Shown one piece after another: positions 1-9,594 of a stretch of DNA of 64,000 nt. Position numbers and translations under genes: made by a program. The stretch is from the NCBI GenBank assembly GCA_029548365.1, contig JAKPNN010000002.1, positions 62,001 through 126,000 on the forward strand, read 5' to 3'. The notes beneath the pieces were generated by a model. It did no database searches. It was not told the DNA's origin and worked only from the letters and a program-made list of their open reading frames with translations. The DNA comes from Chloroflexota bacterium. GTDB lineage: Bacteria > Chloroflexota > Anaerolineae > Anaerolineales > Anaerolineaceae. Every line of letters begins with the position of its first letter. Position 1 is the first letter of the stretch.

Positions 1-1
1 A

Positions 2-598
2 TTGATCACAGGGCTACTCGATGCTTTTTTATCCTCATCAGAAGAAAAATTGTTTGGGGATTTTCTTGAAGAATTAGCAATTTTCATTGCAGGTCAAACA
101 TATAATGGGCACAAATCTTCTGCACCGGGTGTGGATCTGGAATTCTTTAAAGATGACATTCATTATATTGTCTCCATCAAGTCAGGTACAAGTTGGGGAA
201 ACAGTTCCCAGCATAAAAAGCTACAGGAAGATCTGGAAAATGCAGTCAAGAGGGTAAAGCAATCCAATATCCATAAGAATGTTCAATCTGTCCTTGGTAT
301 TTGCTATGGAAAGACAAAAATTAGCTTTCTACGTGGTTATATGAAAGTTGTAGGTCAAAACTTTTAGTTCTTAATTAGTGGAAACAAAGAATTGTACAAA
401 GAAATCATCGAACCATTAGGATTTCGTGCCAAAGAGCATAATGATTCGTTTTATCTTGAAAAGAATCGTGTTGTCAATCGCTTTACCAAACTATTTCTTG
501 ATAATTATTGTGACGACATCGGGGAAATAAATTGGGATAAATTGGTCGAGTTCAATAGTGGAAACTATGATCTTGATAAAATCTACTTTAAGGAATAG
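2..598 (+). pseudogene. PmeII-like type II restriction endonuclease, 5'-truncated by window edge and broken by an amber codon
   Basis: Two open stretches (2-364 and 368-595) lie in the same frame and are separated only by one TAG at 365-367. Read through, they make one protein of about 199 residues whose beginning lies before the window. It resembles the PmeII family of type II restriction endonucleases: GVDLEF followed by SIKSG and WGNSSQ is the PD-(D/E)xK-type core of that family, with Ser in the position often held by Glu or Gln. The stop falls in VGQNF-stop-FLISG, where relatives as I recall them have Trp, so TGG to TAG is the simplest cause. The region is visibly more AT-rich than the genes after it, as expected for a transferred restriction gene. 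The partner methyltransferase would lie upstream. The family call is recognition, not a search. Confidence 0.6.
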
Positions 599-691
599 GA
601 TTCTTGCTCTAAATTCATCTTTTGCCAGAATATTTCTGAATTACTATCATTTATAATTCTGCAAAACCAATTACCAAATTGGAGAAACTCT

Positions 692-1726
692 ATGAACATC
701 CTGATCATCGGTGGAACAGGTCTGATCAGCACGTCCATCAGCCGCCAACTGCTCGAAGCCGGACACAACCTGACCCTGTTCAACCGCGGCCAAACCGAGT
801 CCAGAGTGGATGGCAATTATAAGCACATCCGGGGCGACCGGAACAACTTGGCTGCTTTTGAAGAACAAATTGCCGCTGCCGGGCCCTTTGATTGTGTTAT
901 CGATATGGTTTGCTATAAACCGGAACAGGCTGAAAGCGCCATCCGGGCGTTGACCGGCAAAACGGGGCAATTGATCTTCTGTAGCACGGTTGACGTCTAC
1001 ACCAAGCCGCCGGCGACTTTTCCTGTGCTTGAATCCCACCCGCGGGAATCCCTCTCGGATTATGGGCGTGAAAAAGCCGCCTGCGAAGATGTGTTCATGG
1101 CTGCCCACCATGCCGGACATTTCCCGGTCACCATCCTGCGGCCAGCCAGCACCTATGGCGAAGGCGGAACCATCATTCATACTCTCGGCAGTGACACCTA
1201 TTTCCTGGACCGAATCCGCCAGGGCAAACCCGTGATTGTTCACGGCGATGGCGAGTCCCTGTGGGTCTCATGTCATGTTGATGATGTTGCCCGCGCGTTT
1301 GTCAACGCAGCAGGGAACGAAACTGCCTTTGGAAAGGTCTATCACCTGGCCGGTGAGGAATGGCAAACCTGGAATCAATACCACGAGCGCCTGGCCGCAG
1401 CCATTGGCGCGCCCAAACCAAACATCGTCCACATTCCTGCGGACATCCTAGCCCGCATCACGCCGGAAAACGCCATCGTCACCTATCTCAATTTTCAGTA
1501 CACCAACATCTTCGACAACAGTGCTGCCAAACGCGATCTGGGGTTTGAAGTCACCGTCAATTGGCTTTCTGGGTCGAAACGGACTTACGATTGGCTGGAC
1601 GAACACCATCTGATCGAAGATTGGCAAAGCTTTCCGGTCTATGATCATCTGATTGAAGGCTATCGTCAACAGTGCAATAAATTAGTTGCTGGTTTGGCGG
1701 GTTTTAACAACCATAAATCGCACTAA
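692..1726 (+). CDS. NAD-dependent epimerase/dehydratase (extended SDR family)
   Basis: The 344-residue protein has an N-terminal Rossmann motif GGTGLIS at residues 7-13 and the SDR catalytic pair in YGREK (Tyr124, Lys128). These mark it as an extended short-chain dehydrogenase/reductase acting on a nucleotide-sugar or related substrate. The overall style (HGDGES, VDDVARAF) is like the CSP41/RNA-binding-type epimerases found widely in Chloroflexota, so a classical sugar epimerase activity is not assured. A GGAG ribosome site sits at 679-682, ahead of the ATG. The gene stands alone between the AT-rich restriction remnant and mutS2. Substrate unknown. Confidence 0.8.
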   Translation: MNILIIGGTGLISTSISRQLLEAGHNLTLFNRGQTESRVDGNYKHIRGDRNNLAAFEEQIAAAGPFDCVIDMVCYKPEQAESAIRALTGKTGQLIFCSTVDVYTKPPATFPVLESHPRESLSDYGREKAACEDVFMAAHHAGHFPVTILRPASTYGEGGTIIHTLGSDTYFLDRIRQGKPVIVHGDGESLWVSCHVDDVARAFVNAAGNETAFGKVYHLAGEEWQTWNQYHERLAAAIGAPKPNIVHIPADILARITPENAIVTYLNFQYTNIFDNSAAKRDLGFEVTVNWLSGSKRTYDWLDEHHLIEDWQSFPVYDHLIEGYRQQCNKLVAGLAGFNNHKSH

Positions 1727-1977
1727 AGGTTTCCTCTCGGAATATCACAATTGAACCGCTCGTTTATTAATGTGGCATGTGTTCCTTTTTAATAGTTATT
1801 CTGCACGCGTTCCATCCAAGAAAGTGCCCAGAAAAACATCGCAGTACACGGATTACCAATTTCAATGATTCAATTCACCTCCCATGAAATCTCCAAAACG
1901 GAGTGGTACTTTTCACCCTATTGATCTCACCCGTATCTTCACCTCCAGGAAGTAAATTCGTGATAAACTAACTTCGC

Positions 1978-4374
1978 ATGGATAAAAAAGCTTATCTGAC
2001 CCTTGAATACGACAAAATTATCAGCCGATTGGTAGACTACGCCAGTTTCAGCGCCTCTGCTGAACTTGCGCACCGCCTGCAACCCCAATCAGACCTGCAG
2101 GACGTGCGTGACCGGCAATCTGCTACCCGCGAGGCACGCCATATTCTCAGTCTGAGCCTTGATCTGCCTTTTCACAACGCCCGCGACATTCGCCCCCAAA
2201 TCGGGGTTGCGCGCCGCGAGGGTGTGCTTGAACCCGGGGATTTGCTGGAGATAAAAAACACGTTGATCGTCGCACGTTCGGCGCGGCGCGTCCTGGAGAA
2301 CCTGATCGAAGAAACGCCTTTGCTTTCCAGCCTGGCAGAGCACCTGCCCGTGGGTTTGGGGCTGGTGGATCAGATCAACAAAACAATATCCGAACGGGGC
2401 GACATCCTCGATTCTGCCTCAGATAAACTTTCCCAAATCCGCGGCGAGCTTAAGATCACCTACGAACGCATGATGGCGCGCATGCAACGTTTTCTATCAG
2501 AGCCCAGCACAGCCCGCATGCTGCAGGAACCGATCATCACCCAGCGCAATGGACGGCATGTGCTGCCGCTCAGGGCAGAGTACAAAGGGCGCATCAAAGC
2601 GGTGATTCACGACCAATCCTCGTCGGGAGCGACCCTGTTCATTGAACCGTTGGCGGTGGTGGAGTGGAACAACCGCTATCGCGAGCTGGTCCTGGCAGAG
2701 CGTGACGAGATCCGGCGCATCCTGGCAGAATTGACCCTGCGCATCGGTGAGCATGGCGATGTCCTCAAACACATGGTTGAAGCCCTGGCTGAGCTTGACC
2801 TGGCTTGCATGTGTGCCCGTTTCGCGCAGGATATCGATGCAGTCGAACCGCTCCTGGTGCCAACCAGGGAAACAGGCACCATCCACCCCGGCAGCACCAT
2901 CCGGTTGTTCAAAGCTCGCCACCCCCTGTTAGACCCCAAAACCGTAGTTCCCATCGATGTGGATCTTGATGCTGAAACCTATGCGCTGGTCATCACCGGG
3001 CCAAACACAGGCGGAAAGACGTTAACACTGAAAACCGTCGGGTTGCTGATATTGATGGCTCAATCGGGTCTGCAGATTCCCGTTCAATCGGGCTCGACCC
3101 TGTCGGTATTTGAAGATGTCTATGCTGATATCGGCGACGAACAATCCATCGAGCAATCCCTATCAACATTCTCCGGTCATGTGACCAATATCAACGGCAT
3201 TTTGAATAAATCGACGCCTAAGTCGCTGGTCTTATTGGATGAATTGGGCGCCGGGACGGATCCGCAGGAGGGGTCTGCCCTGGCTCGCGCGGTGCTGGCT
3301 CACCTGTTAGAGCGTGGCATCACCTGCCTGGTGGCCACGCATTACCCGGAGCTCAAAGCCTACGCCCACACCACCGCGGGGGTGTTGAATGCCAGCGTTG
3401 AGTTTGACCTCGGAACGCTCCAACCAACCTACCACCTCACCATCGGGCTACCTGGGCGATCCAACGCCCTGGCGATAGCCGAACGTTTGGGTTTGCCAGA
3501 GTCAATTATCACTGCGGCTCGTGCCGAGATCGATCCCACCGACCTGCGGGCAGAAGATTTGCTCGATGAGATCCATCGCCAGCGAGACCTGGCGCGACAG
3601 GCACGCGAAGCTGCAGAAATTGCCCAAAAAGAGGCAGAGGCGATCCGCAAAGAGTTGGCCGATCGCCTCGACCAGATCGAAGATGAGCGCTTTGCCCTGC
3701 TGGAAAAAGCTCGTCTGGAAGCCGAGGGTCAGTTAATGATTGTGCGCGACGAACTGGAAACCCTGCGGCGTCAACTTGCCAGGGCGCACCAGCCGCTGGA
3801 TGTTGTTAACGAGGTTGCAGAAGTCGTTGAAACCCTGGAAGAAGAGCTGGCAGAACCTGTGGTCCGCCAGACGCCCAAAAAACCGGTACGCAAACCCAAA
3901 GGTCCCCTGCGGCTGGGTGAAAAAGTTCATCTCCGCTCGATTGCCCAGGATGGCGTGGTCACCGGTCTTACCGAGGCTGATATTGAAGTCCAGGTCGGTA
4001 TGCTCAGGATACGCGCCCGCCGTTCGGATATCATCCGTAAAGGCGACCCCGAAGAAGATTCGCCTGAACCCCAAAAAAGCACAACAAAACCCGGAAAAAC
4101 CATCCTCCCCAGGACGCATGAATCCCCCGGGGTCGAGATGGATATGCGCGGTCAGCGGGTGGATGAAGGGCTGGACGCCCTTCAAGGATATTTAGAAAAA
4201 GCCTTCCTGGCCGGATTGCCCTTTGTGCGGATCATCCATGGCAAGGGCACCGGTCGCCTGCGCGAATCTGTGCGGGAAGCCCTGCGACTCAGCCCCTTCG
4301 TTGATCGCTATGAAAGCGGCGGAGACACAGAGGGCGGGGCTGGCGTAACCGTTGCCTTCATCAAACAAAATTAA
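1978..4374 (+). CDS. mutS2: MutS2 family endonuclease / ribosome-associated ATPase
   Basis: The 798-residue product has the full MutS2 plan: an N-terminal MutS-like core and clamp, a Walker A GPNTGGKT at residues 341-348, LVLLDELGAGTDP as Walker B and signature, a long charged coiled coil at about 510-640, and a C-terminal Smr nuclease domain with MDMRGQR and HGKGTG from about 717 to the end. MutS2 proteins act on branched DNA to suppress recombination, and in Firmicutes they also rescue collided ribosomes; which role applies here cannot be read from the sequence. No ribosome site is obvious. An extended -10-like TGATAAACT at 1961-1969 sits only 8 bases before the ATG, so the message may be nearly leaderless. 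Confidence 0.95.
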   Translation: MDKKAYLTLEYDKIISRLVDYASFSASAELAHRLQPQSDLQDVRDRQSATREARHILSLSLDLPFHNARDIRPQIGVARREGVLEPGDLLEIKNTLIVARSARRVLENLIEETPLLSSLAEHLPVGLGLVDQINKTISERGDILDSASDKLSQIRGELKITYERMMARMQRFLSEPSTARMLQEPIITQRNGRHVLPLRAEYKGRIKAVIHDQSSSGATLFIEPLAVVEWNNRYRELVLAERDEIRRILAELTLRIGEHGDVLKHMVEALAELDLACMCARFAQDIDAVEPLLVPTRETGTIHPGSTIRLFKARHPLLDPKTVVPIDVDLDAETYALVITGPNTGGKTLTLKTVGLLILMAQSGLQIPVQSGSTLSVFEDVYADIGDEQSIEQSLSTFSGHVTNINGILNKSTPKSLVLLDELGAGTDPQEGSALARAVLAHLLERGITCLVATHYPELKAYAHTTAGVLNASVEFDLGTLQPTYHLTIGLPGRSNALAIAERLGLPESIITAARAEIDPTDLRAEDLLDEIHRQRDLARQAREAAEIAQKEAEAIRKELADRLDQIEDERFALLEKARLEAEGQLMIVRDELETLRRQLARAHQPLDVVNEVAEVVETLEEELAEPVVRQTPKKPVRKPKGPLRLGEKVHLRSIAQDGVVTGLTEADIEVQVGMLRIRARRSDIIRKGDPEEDSPEPQKSTTKPGKTILPRTHESPGVEMDMRGQRVDEGLDALQGYLEKAFLAGLPFVRIIHGKGTGRLRESVREALRLSPFVDRYESGGDTEGGAGVTVAFIKQN

Positions 4375-4379
4375 TAAAA

Positions 4380-4420
4380 GAACTGGCAGTGCCCTTTTTC
4401 TCCCATTGCATTGCCAGTTC
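4380..4420. terminator. hairpin between convergent mutS2 and the BTAD regulator
   Basis: GAACTGGCAGTGC at 4380-4392 pairs with GCATTGCCAGTTC at 4408-4420 (13 bp including one G-U as plus-strand RNA, loop of 15). Read on the minus strand, the stem is followed by TTTTATTAATTTTG, so it can end the regulator transcript. On the plus strand it begins 5 bases after the mutS2 stop but lacks a T-run. Confidence 0.6.
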
Positions 4421-4518
4421 TCTTGCACGTGAACCCCTCTATCACATGCCCGTTTATACTTCTCAGTACAACTTAATTTAGTGTACCACAACACCGTTAC
4501 CAAAACGTGGACACGTCA

Positions 4519-7500
4519 TTAAGAAAAACTGTTTTCTTCCCGCCAAACCTGCAGGGCATGTAAGAATTCTTTCCTCAAGGGTTCACTTTGGGTGTATGCG
4601 TCAAAATCAGATAACAGGGCCTGGTAAGCAGACCTGAGTTCCTGTGGATGAATTCGCAATTTGATATGCCTGGAAAGCTGTCCTGCTAATTCTAAGGCGT
4701 TTTTGTTGAGCATCTTCATCCTTAACGATCGGGACAAACCAAGGATTTCCATCAATAATTCTTCTGCTTGATTAAACTCCCCCCGTGAAAAAGCCAGTTG
4801 TGCCATACGAAAATTGCCCCAGGCTATTTCCTGGGCCAGGTTTCTTTGCTCTGCCAGCTTTAACGCCGTGGAGAATTTTTGTTCAGTGGTCTTAAAGTTC
4901 TTGGCTTCCAAATCAATTAATCCATCTGCCAACAACGCCTGGATGTAAATAGCCATCAGACCCTTTTCCTCAGTCGTTGCCAGGGTGGATTTTAATATTT
5001 CCCTGGCTTCTGCAGGCTGTCCGCTGCGCGTCAACAAACGTGCCAGAGCGACATTGTTCTCCAATCCGTAATAGGATTGCAAGAAATACCCCTGGCGAAT
5101 CTGGGCGAGACGATAATAGTGCATGGCCTGGGCGTTGCTATGGAGAATGTCATAGATGTTGCCCAGCAAGGTGTTTACAGCCACAATGTAGTAAATATTA
5201 TGGGTTTTCTCAGCCAATTTTCGCGCTCGGATAATGTGGTGATAAGCCTCATCGAGTTCCGCCTGAATAATTTGGACTTTACACAGGTTAATCAGCGAAA
5301 GCGTTTCAGAAAAAGAATTGTCAAGAACCTGGGCGATTGCTACGCCCTCCTGGGCAAAATGCGCACTGCGGTCAATGTTCCCGGCGACAAAATTACAGTT
5401 AGTCAACATGTGGTAGATCAGCAAACGGTCAAACGTTCCAATCTGGTTGAAGTAAGTTTGGTAAATCTTCTGGGAAAATTCCATGGCACTATCCGCATCT
5501 CCTTTAGCATAATAGGTTAAAGCGGCGAGCATCTGGGCGAGGAATTGATACTGGGTCTTATGAGAAACCTCAGGTAGAAGGGCGTCAATCAATTTAACCA
5601 TCCGGTCTGCTGAAGCAAAAACGGCGTCAAAACCAAGGTTCCACCACCTGAGTGACGCCTGACAGAAAAGCGTCTGGATCAATATCTCAATATCGTTCGT
5701 CTTTTCCAGGTGTCTGACTGCGTCGTGGATCAAAACAAGTCCATTATCACAGTTTCCACGCAAAAAACAGGCATTTGCTAGGGATAAGCTTGATAAACCC
5801 ATCAACGAGTCAGAGGTGTGTATTTCCGCGATGTGTTGAAGCTTAATCCCCACCTCCTCCAACAAGCTGACCTGATTTGATTGATAAGCAAAGTTGCTCC
5901 ATCGATGGTAAAGCTGGATAATTTTTTCATTTCCAAAAACCCCCGGGAAGGCACGATTCAGGATTTCCTCAGCCTTTTGATAGGCGCGCAGCACGTCCTC
6001 CTTTGCGCCCAGATTCCAGGCATGCTCTGCTGCCTTTATCAACCAATCAAAAGCATTGATCACATCACCGGCACTGATGTAATGATCGGCGATGATAGCT
6101 GCCTGGTCACAAGCATGCGGTTCCAGGCTCAACAAATCTGCAATTTTTTGATGAATCTGCTGTCGATAGACAGGTGTGGCTTCTTTGAATACAACTTCGC
6201 TCATCTTTTGATGAGTAAACTCCAGGCGTTCTTCATTTGTTGTTGGGATGGTCGTCATATCCAAAAAACCGGACCGAATCAACTGGTCAATGGCTGACAG
6301 GAACTGATCCTGGTCGATATCGACTACAGACTGCAACAAGCTTAATGAGATATCGTTCCCAATGATTGCAACGCAGGTGAGTATGTGCTGTTCTGCTTCG
6401 CCCAACCGTTTCAAACGCTCTCGGATCATTCCGTGGACGCTCTCGGGTAGGGGAAAACGGTCAACAGCTTGTAAATCTTCAATGTCAGGGTAATTCTCCA
6501 CCACATGACGTAGGGTTTCTAAAGCCATAAAGGGGTTGCCCTGCGTTTCGTGATACAACTGATCAAAAAATTCAGCCGGTAAAGGTCGTTTAATAATCAG
6601 GTGGGTAAAAGTTCCAAAATCTTCCGGTGTTAATCCAATGACGCTGATGATTTCTACAGGGTAGGTACGACGAGCATAATCGATAAATTCATCAACATAC
6701 CGACTTGGATTTTCTGAACTCGAAGCCATCATCAAGACACCATCTTTGTCAAAAAATCCCTGGGTTAACAGGTAAGACAGGGCCTGATAAGTCTGCAGAT
6801 CTGCCCAATGAGCATCATCCAGAAATAATAGCAGCCGACCAAACTGCTGGGAGACAAGTTTCAACAGGTGATGAAGTGCGCCCAATAAATGCTGCCTGGC
6901 AGCAGGCAATTGTTGAAGAATTGATGGATCACAATCGGTGCGTAATTCGATCAGTTCTGGCAATAATAGTGTGAGCTGGTTAGCCCAAACAGTATCCATG
7001 CTCAGCAAAGCTGCTTCTGGGACATAACGGCGCAACATGTGAACAATGGGCGCAAATGGAAGAGTGATTTCACTTTCTGTGGCTGTTGCCATCAGCAGGA
7101 TAGGTTTAGGTGTTAAGGTTTCAAATAATTCCTGAACCAGGCGGGTTTTCCCGACGCCCATTTCACCTTTTAGCATTACCAACCCGCCCCGAAAAAAGGC
7201 TCGCCTGAGCTGGGTCAACTCCGCAGACCGCCCAATCAGCGGCAGTTGCATGGAAGTGGATGAAGGCCAAACCTGGTTTTCTTTTTTCGAGCCGGCATTG
7301 AGTAAATGCTCAGAACGTTGACAGCAGATAATAATTTCATCAGGCAGTGGTGATTGATATTTACGGTCAAAAATCACTTCCAGCGCGTCACAATACTCAA
7401 CTGCTTCTTGATGACGCCCCAATTTCGATAAAATATCAAAAACAGCCTGGTGGGCAGGGATGTCCCAGTAATTCAGGCGACCTAAATGAAGGTGCAAATC

Positions 7501-8082
7501 TAAAGCTATTTCCAGTTGACCGGAGGCTTGATAATGGTCTGCTAATCGTTTCATCAATGAAACCCGCTGCAATTCCAGGCCCCTGCTCAAAGCTTGCTGC
7601 CAGACATCCAATTCCGGATAATCGCTCAGATCATCTCCCTGGATGATCTGGTCGCCGCGCCATAGGCTAAGACTCTCTCTAATCTGATTGACAATTTGCG
7701 TCGGAAGGGGTTGATTTTTCGGAAAGACGGACAGTAAACCGTGCAGGCTCTGATAGGATTCAGTAAACTTGACCAGGTCAACAAAGCAGCGGGAGAAATC
7801 TAACGCAACCTGGTCAAGTTCTGTAACCAGCAGAGACTTATCGGGAAGGCGGTTGCGTAAGCGGGAAAGTGCGGTTCTGAGCGTCCCACGCGGATCAACC
7901 TGCTCTGCCGATGGCCACAGAAGATCAATCAGCGTTGAGCGGCTGACCCGGCGGTGTGTTGCTGCCAGGTAATAAAGGATCGCCCGCTCGATCTTACGGG
8001 GTATCTTGATGCGCCTATCATCAGAATAAATTTCAACCGCACCAAGCAGGCGGATGTTCAGGATGAATGGGTTGTTCATCAC
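4519..8082 (-). CDS. BTAD/AAA-ATPase/TPR transcriptional regulator (SARP-MalT-like)
   Basis: The 1187-residue protein begins with an OmpR-type winged helix (about residues 8-95, with RKIERAILYYLAATHRR), continues with a bacterial transcriptional activator domain (BTAD, about 100-250), then an AAA/NACHT-like ATPase with Walker A GEMGVGKT at 306-313 and LLLFLDDAHWAD as Walker B, and ends in a long run of TPR-like helical repeats (about 650-1150). Such proteins are ATP-dependent, signal-gated transcription activators. The ligand and targets are unknown; no divergent partner gene flanks it, its neighbours being tRNA-Leu upstream and mutS2 convergent downstream. Chloroflexota genomes often carry several of these. 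Domain assignment is firm, role is not. Confidence 0.85.
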   Translation of the reverse strand: MMNNPFILNIRLLGAVEIYSDDRRIKIPRKIERAILYYLAATHRRVSRSTLIDLLWPSAEQVDPRGTLRTALSRLRNRLPDKSLLVTELDQVALDFSRCFVDLVKFTESYQSLHGLLSVFPKNQPLPTQIVNQIRESLSLWRGDQIIQGDDLSDYPELDVWQQALSRGLELQRVSLMKRLADHYQASGQLEIALDLHLHLGRLNYWDIPAHQAVFDILSKLGRHQEAVEYCDALEVIFDRKYQSPLPDEIIICCQRSEHLLNAGSKKENQVWPSSTSMQLPLIGRSAELTQLRRAFFRGGLVMLKGEMGVGKTRLVQELFETLTPKPILLMATATESEITLPFAPIVHMLRRYVPEAALLSMDTVWANQLTLLLPELIELRTDCDPSILQQLPAARQHLLGALHHLLKLVSQQFGRLLLFLDDAHWADLQTYQALSYLLTQGFFDKDGVLMMASSSENPSRYVDEFIDYARRTYPVEIISVIGLTPEDFGTFTHLIIKRPLPAEFFDQLYHETQGNPFMALETLRHVVENYPDIEDLQAVDRFPLPESVHGMIRERLKRLGEAEQHILTCVAIIGNDISLSLLQSVVDIDQDQFLSAIDQLIRSGFLDMTTIPTTNEERLEFTHQKMSEVVFKEATPVYRQQIHQKIADLLSLEPHACDQAAIIADHYISAGDVINAFDWLIKAAEHAWNLGAKEDVLRAYQKAEEILNRAFPGVFGNEKIIQLYHRWSNFAYQSNQVSLLEEVGIKLQHIAEIHTSDSLMGLSSLSLANACFLRGNCDNGLVLIHDAVRHLEKTNDIEILIQTLFCQASLRWWNLGFDAVFASADRMVKLIDALLPEVSHKTQYQFLAQMLAALTYYAKGDADSAMEFSQKIYQTYFNQIGTFDRLLIYHMLTNCNFVAGNIDRSAHFAQEGVAIAQVLDNSFSETLSLINLCKVQIIQAELDEAYHHIIRARKLAEKTHNIYYIVAVNTLLGNIYDILHSNAQAMHYYRLAQIRQGYFLQSYYGLENNVALARLLTRSGQPAEAREILKSTLATTEEKGLMAIYIQALLADGLIDLEAKNFKTTEQKFSTALKLAEQRNLAQEIAWGNFRMAQLAFSRGEFNQAEELLMEILGLSRSLRMKMLNKNALELAGQLSRHIKLRIHPQELRSAYQALLSDFDAYTQSEPLRKEFLHALQVWREENSFS

Positions 8083-8149
8083 TTCAATGATACCTTAATT
8101 CAGACCGCCAGCATCCAGAAATCAAGTGATCAATCGGCTCTTTAAATGC

Positions 8150-8174
8150 AAAAGCTCACCTCGATGAGCTTTTT
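8150..8174 (-). terminator. terminator after tRNA-Leu
   Basis: AAAAGCTCA, a six-base loop and TGAGCTTTT form a near-perfect symmetric hairpin ending about 12 bases beyond the tRNA 3' end on the minus strand. Runs of A and T on both sides allow it to work in either direction. Confidence 0.7.
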
Positions 8175-8185
8175 GAGCATTAGCA

Positions 8186-8267
8186 TGCCGAAGGTGGGAA
8201 TCGAACCCACACGCCCGAAGGCACACGATTTTGAGTCGTGCGCGTCTGCCTATTCCGCCACTCCGGC
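8186..8267 (-). tRNA. tRNA-Leu(CAA)
   Basis: Read on the minus strand, the acceptor GCCGGAG pairs with CTTCGGC (one G-U), followed by discriminator A. The T arm carries GTTCGATTC. The anticodon stem CACGA/TCGTG encloses the loop CTCAAAA, giving anticodon CAA for the UUG codon. A long variable arm with a CTTCGGG hairpin makes it a class II tRNA, consistent with Leu. The CCA end is not encoded: the next bases are TGCTA. Confidence 0.95.
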
Positions 8268-8278
8268 TATCCGGTATT

Positions 8279-8307
8279 ATTTTATCCAATCCACCGATCC
8301 AGGTCAA
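8279..8307 (-). promoter_or_regulatory. promoter of tRNA-Leu
   Basis: On the minus strand, TTGACC (8302-8307) and TAAAAT (8279-8284) are separated by exactly 17 bases. The predicted start near 8272 lies about five bases before the mature tRNA 5' end. Confidence 0.75.
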
Positions 8308-8453
8308 GCAATTCCATCGAGATGCCTTAAATCCGGGATTTCAATTGTAAAACCACACACCCCGCTTCAACTCGCCAGGGATTAATTGGGTATCATTTAC
8401 AGGTAGAAGTTCATCCTCCTTCCAAGCAAGGTGGACTGACTATTGGAGCAGTA

Positions 8454-9530
8454 ATGAAATTAGGCATCATCGGCTTACCTCAATCCGGAAAAACCACCTT
8501 ATTTAACACCCTCACACAGGGCAACGCCCCCACAGGGATCAGCGGGGGCAAACTTTCGCTGCATACCGCCGTAATCGACGTTCTCGATGCGCGCGTGGAT
8601 GCCCTGGTCAAATTGTTCCGCCCAAAGAAGACGGTTTATGCCAAGGTCACTTATGTCGATATTGGCGGATTGGACGGCGAATCAGCCAGGAGTGGCATTT
8701 CTGGTCCACTGCTCAATACTTTGTCGCAAATGGATGGTTTCATTCATGTCATCCGGCAATTTGAAAACCCCCTTGTGCCCCATTCAGCCGGTTCAGTTGA
8801 CCCGTTGCGAGATTTGGCGACCATGGAATCGGAATTCATGCTTCATGACCTGATTCAGATAGAACGTAAGTTAATCCGCCTGGAAGAGGAACGGCAGCGG
8901 GGAGGGTATGGTCGTGACAGAGCGGAAATCGGACGTGAGCAAGCATTATTCATCAGGCTCAACGAAACCCTGTCCCAGGGACTCCCCCTGCGCGGCGAAA
9001 CCTTCAGCCCGGAAGAAGAAAAAAAGCTCTCCGGTCATGGTCTGTTGAGCCGGATACCCCAACTGGTTGTGGTCAATCAATCAGAGGGTCAGGCCCTCAT
9101 CAATTTGGATGCATTCAACAGCTTTACAAAGCCAATTTGCATGCCCATCAAACTGGAGATGGAGATTGCCCAGTTGAGCCCCGAAGATGCGACACTGTTC
9201 ATGAAAGAATATGGCATTCAGGAACCCAGCCGCAACCGCCTGGTGCGTTCATCCTACGATTTGCTGGATTTACTCTCCTTTTTCACTGTGGAAGAAGAAA
9301 AAGAAGCCCATGTCTGGACGATCTCGCGCGGGTCAACCGCTCTGGAAGCTGCTGGCAAGATCCATTCAGATATGGAAAAAGGCTTTATCCGCGCCGAGGT
9401 GATTGACGTCGATGATTTGGTCCGACTGGGCGGTTTTACAGAGGCGCGCCAGGCGGGCAAACTGCGCCTGGAAGGCAAGGGCTATCTTGTTCAGGATGGC
9501 GATGTGATCACCGTCCGGTTCAACCTTTAG
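8454..9530 (+). CDS. YchF-like (Obg-related) P-loop NTPase
   Basis: The 358-residue protein starts with P-loop GLPQSGKT (residues 7-14). Instead of the NKxD of true GTPases it has NQSE, the NxxE variant that makes YchF/OLA1 proteins prefer ATP. The last 80 residues form the TGS-like DUF933 domain (GKIHSDMEKGFIRAEVI, EAGKLRLEGKGY-like, VQDGDVI). YchF proteins associate with ribosomes and are linked to stress responses. The P-loop differs from the usual GLPNVGKS, and the protein may belong to a Chloroflexota side branch rather than canonical YchF. GGAG at 8444-8447 supports the ATG. Confidence 0.85.
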   Translation: MKLGIIGLPQSGKTTLFNTLTQGNAPTGISGGKLSLHTAVIDVLDARVDALVKLFRPKKTVYAKVTYVDIGGLDGESARSGISGPLLNTLSQMDGFIHVIRQFENPLVPHSAGSVDPLRDLATMESEFMLHDLIQIERKLIRLEEERQRGGYGRDRAEIGREQALFIRLNETLSQGLPLRGETFSPEEEKKLSGHGLLSRIPQLVVVNQSEGQALINLDAFNSFTKPICMPIKLEMEIAQLSPEDATLFMKEYGIQEPSRNRLVRSSYDLLDLLSFFTVEEEKEAHVWTISRGSTALEAAGKIHSDMEKGFIRAEVIDVDDLVRLGGFTEARQAGKLRLEGKGYLVQDGDVITVRFNL

Positions 9531-9555
9531 CTGGGGGACACTCAGATCGGGCGCG

Positions 9556-9584
9556 TTGACGCGCCGATAGGGCAAAGGTAGAAT
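9556..9584 (+). promoter_or_regulatory. sigma70-type promoter of pcrA
   Basis: TTGACG (9556-9561) and TAGAAT (9579-9584) are spaced by 17 bases. The start codon at 9595 is only 10 bases after the -10 box and no ribosome site lies between, so the message should have a leader of four bases or fewer. Confidence 0.65.
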
Positions 9585-9594
9585 CTTTTTCATC

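Noticed and set aside
365-367. TAG as a recoded (pyrrolysine-like) codon
   Set aside because: No pyl genes are seen and restriction enzymes are not known to need pyrrolysine; a nonsense mutation is simpler.
671-1243. 190-codon open frame on the minus strand over the first epimerase gene
   Set aside because: It is antisense to a clear SDR gene with intact motifs; the open frame follows from GC-rich codon structure.
3733-4195. Long frames on both strands over the 3' part of mutS2
   Set aside because: They overlap the Smr domain coding region and show no recognisable motif.
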